IMG/VR virus record: IMGVR_UViG_3300048759_000052
Location: 1-23,422 of that record
Length of the DNA: 23,422 bases
Origin: a virus
Direction: 5' to 3' (one strand)
Shown here: positions 21,500 through 23,422 of the stretch, in pieces
Numbering within the stretch: position 1 is the first letter of the stretch
How the letters are laid out: each line of letters opens with the position of its first letter
The notes under the pieces: model-generated
What the model was told of the DNA's origin: nothing
Seen by the model: only the letters and a program-made list of their open reading frames with translations
Databases searched by the model: none
Made by a program: the position numbers and the translations under genes

Positions 21500-21676
21500 T
21501 CACTCAGGCTGGCCAGCACCACGAACACCAGATGCGTCGATTGCGACCTGATAACGCAACTCTTTCAGGATGTGCATGGTAGTGACTTTCCTTGTTGGAT
21601 TAGTCGTTCGGATTGGATCAAACTCCAGACACAGCGTTGTCCCAACCCCGCCCCCGGTTCGCATGTAAGTAATCAT
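21500..21676 (-). CDS. Small ORF between right-edge protein and sheath, 58 residues
   Basis: Encodes MITYMRTGGGVGTTLCLEFD and ends GVRGAGQPE. The start overlaps the stop of the upstream gene by ATGA, and the ORF fills what would otherwise be a 208-bp gap before the sheath in a tightly packed operon. No ribosome binding site of its own is visible, so coupling is assumed. No family recognised. Confidence 0.5.
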   Translation of the reverse strand: MITYMRTGGGVGTTLCLEFDPIRTTNPTRKVTTMHILKELRYQVAIDASGVRGAGQPE

Positions 21677-23421
21677 GACAGACAGAAGTCTTGAGCACCG
21701 ATCACAGCATCGATCACCATGGCGCCCATCTTGGTTGACGGGTGATTATCGCCGGAGCCGGCCCAAGGCGCTACACCGACGCCGGAGTCACCCCACTCGA
21801 TCGGATAACCCTGAGCGTCGTCATCTAGGAAGGACGGCCATGTCAATATCGTGTCATCCACTGTGAAAGCGGCAAGTTGGGTTCCCGACGTGATATTGAA
21901 CTGAAACGCGCCATTTCCGCCCGTTGTGTTGATGTGTGGCTGGAATGGACCGCCGAAGCGAGCGACTGGCCCGAGATAGACAAGCTGCTCTACCTGTTGC
22001 CACCAGCAGATCAAGTGGTCGCCCGACACCTCAAAGCCTAAGAACATGATGCCACTTACGTCGTCCGCTACATCCCATTGCGTAATGACCCGCTGTGTGC
22101 CGAAGAACACGTTTTGAAGGCTGGCGGTCAGGGTCGTTACCGCGTTGTCATGCAGCACGACATGCTGGCTGTCTGTGACGGTCGCGATGTAGGTTTGTAG
22201 CGGGGCGCCTCCAGTACCTGCGCCCGGCACAACTATCATGTCCCCCGCCGCAGAGTTCGCGAAGGCTGCTACGTCGGCTGACAGCGTATTTGCGCTGGCT
22301 GTGATCGAAAAGTGCCCGAGCAGCGAACCAGTCGGGCAACCCTGATAGCCCCACGTTATCGTTTCCGTGGCGCTAGTCAGCGCGGTCGGCGTAGCGGGAA
22401 ACACCGTAACATGCTCGTTGTCTGTGTATCCAGTAATCATTCCAACGTAGGTCCGGCCGCTGGTGCCAGCCCCCGGTACAAGGATCGCCTTACCAACGTC
22501 ACCGCTGGCGAAGGTCGCGGTTCCGAGAGCAACGCTTGTGCCTGATGCTGTCGTTGTCACTACGACCGACGCCGCTCTCATCGGTGATCCGGCGATCTTC
22601 ATCCAAGCCGGAGCCGCCATCGAACCGGTGCCAGGCCATGCGGCACTAAGATCAACTTGGTAATAAAGGTTACCGGTGCCGCCATAAGCCGTGCCGGACG
22701 CATCGTAGCCGAGGCGGAAGATGTTCCCCGTTGATGCGCCAATCTGAAACTGTAGTTCTCCGATGCTTGCGAAGACCGTCGATGGGCTGTTCCCCTGAGA
22801 TATTTCGAAACCGTACCCCGTCGTCATAACAGGAATTGTATAAGGCATTAAGATCAGTGGGTTTGAGCCGGCAGAACTGTGGCATACGACAGACGGGAAA
22901 ATCTTGAGAGCCTTGCCGCACGGGTCGATGCCGTCTCGACGTTTTGACAATTCACGCCAGAAGTCCAACAGACCAAACCCACGTGTCAAACCAAATGTCC
23001 GCATGAACATCGATGCGTATTCATACGACCAATGTGAGGCCAGCGGCTGAGCGATTACTCGGTCCCACGAATCAGCAAATACGATGTCGGGAACCTTTGA
23101 CCATGTTTTGATGGTCGCGAAGGCGTCAAACACGTTCGGTAACGATATCGCAATACCGTCGTTGTCTGCAAAGTTGATAACCATACCGTCCGGGGAAAGA
23201 TTGTAGATGTAGCCTGGATTACCAGACGAACCGAGCCATGGCGTGTTAGGATTGGTGTACCAGTACGGCGGAACACCTCCAAACCCGGAACCTGACCCAA
23301 GGTTGGTGTCGAACATGATCCAGTTCGTAGCCCCAACTGCTCGCTCTGTACAACGCACCGGCTTCAAAGGGTTAGATGCGACAAAACGTCGGTAACCAAC
23401 ACCCGGTTCCGTGTGACCGAT
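21673..23421 (-). CDS. Unrecognised GC-rich structural-type protein, open at right edge
   Basis: The frame is open to the last bases of the window (583 residues visible), so the true start may lie outside; a TTG at 23367 is the first alternative start I noticed. The visible part is rich in Gly, aromatic and beta-forming residues (NLGSGSGFGGVPPYWYTNP). About residues 290-440 contain two related units with GD-x-x-x-x-VPGAGT ... (V/I)T ... D-(N/S)-(E/Q)-HV, a type of repeat seen at the heads of phage spike and fibre proteins. By my count 22201-22500 is 62% G+C, against 46% for 20341-20640 in the sheath. It is presumably a virion protein by position upstream of the sheath, but I cannot assign a function. 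Confidence 0.6.
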   Translation of the reverse strand: MGHTEPGVGYRRFVASNPLKPVRCTERAVGATNWIMFDTNLGSGSGFGGVPPYWYTNPNTPWLGSSGNPGYIYNLSPDGMVINFADNDGIAISLPNVFDAFATIKTWSKVPDIVFADSWDRVIAQPLASHWSYEYASMFMRTFGLTRGFGLLDFWRELSKRRDGIDPCGKALKIFPSVVCHSSAGSNPLILMPYTIPVMTTGYGFEISQGNSPSTVFASIGELQFQIGASTGNIFRLGYDASGTAYGGTGNLYYQVDLSAAWPGTGSMAAPAWMKIAGSPMRAASVVVTTTASGTSVALGTATFASGDVGKAILVPGAGTSGRTYVGMITGYTDNEHVTVFPATPTALTSATETITWGYQGCPTGSLLGHFSITASANTLSADVAAFANSAAGDMIVVPGAGTGGAPLQTYIATVTDSQHVVLHDNAVTTLTASLQNVFFGTQRVITQWDVADDVSGIMFLGFEVSGDHLICWWQQVEQLVYLGPVARFGGPFQPHINTTGGNGAFQFNITSGTQLAAFTVDDTILTWPSFLDDDAQGYPIEWGDSGVGVAPWAGSGDNHPSTKMGAMVIDAVIGAQDFCLS

Positions 23422-23422
23422 G

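Overview
The window looks like part of a tailed, contractile-tail (myovirus-type) phage or prophage of a Gram-negative bacterium. Almost every base is coding, the genes are short and closely packed, and the minus strand carries a recognisable tail module of the type with a DUF3383 sheath, DUF3277 tube and DUF2612 baseplate protein. A phage lipoprotein and a GT9 (LPS-heptosyltransferase-like) glycosyltransferase fit a Gram-negative host. I cannot name the host or phage from sequence alone.

Layout. Two convergent gene blocks meet at a strong bidirectional terminator (about 4545-4592).

Plus strand, 1-4469: small accessory genes. The first 2.2 kb is a repetitive cassette region. Three paralogous heptad-repeat proteins (one cut by the left edge) are built from 21-bp DNA repeats. 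Four near-identical 77-nt linkers with two hairpins each start at the stop codon of one gene and provide the ribosome binding site of the next. A DUF3846-like gene, a 71-residue unknown gene and a 15-codon ORF sit between two linkers. After them come small Cys-rich (probably zinc-binding) proteins, a membrane zinc-ribbon protein and several unknowns linked by ATGA-type overlaps.

Minus strand, 23421 to 4611, read right to left: an unrecognised GC-rich protein open at the window edge, a 58-residue ORF, tail sheath, tail tube, tail assembly chaperone with a probable programmed -1 frameshift, tape measure with a C-terminal lysozyme-like domain, Dit-like baseplate protein, baseplate plug, hub, Gp138-type spike, J-like wedge, DUF2612 wedge, a class 3 lipase, a gp46/gpW-like wedge, tail fibre, DUF4376-like protein, a fibre-tail accessory protein, a lipoprotein, the GT9 glycosyltransferase, a Gp80-like tail protein, a small unknown, a glycine-rich receptor-binding candidate, an M15-type endolysin and a holin-like protein.

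How it works together: sheath, tube, chaperones and tape measure build the tail. Dit-like protein, plug, hub, spike and wedges form the baseplate. The fibre, lipase and glycine-rich protein probably deal with the cell surface, the GT9 enzyme and lipoprotein may change the infected cell's envelope, and the holin and endolysin release progeny. The points I rate most worth following are the linker/heptad cassettes, the frameshift, the lipase inside the baseplate genes, the His-to-Tyr change in the endolysin, and the compositionally foreign protein at the right edge.
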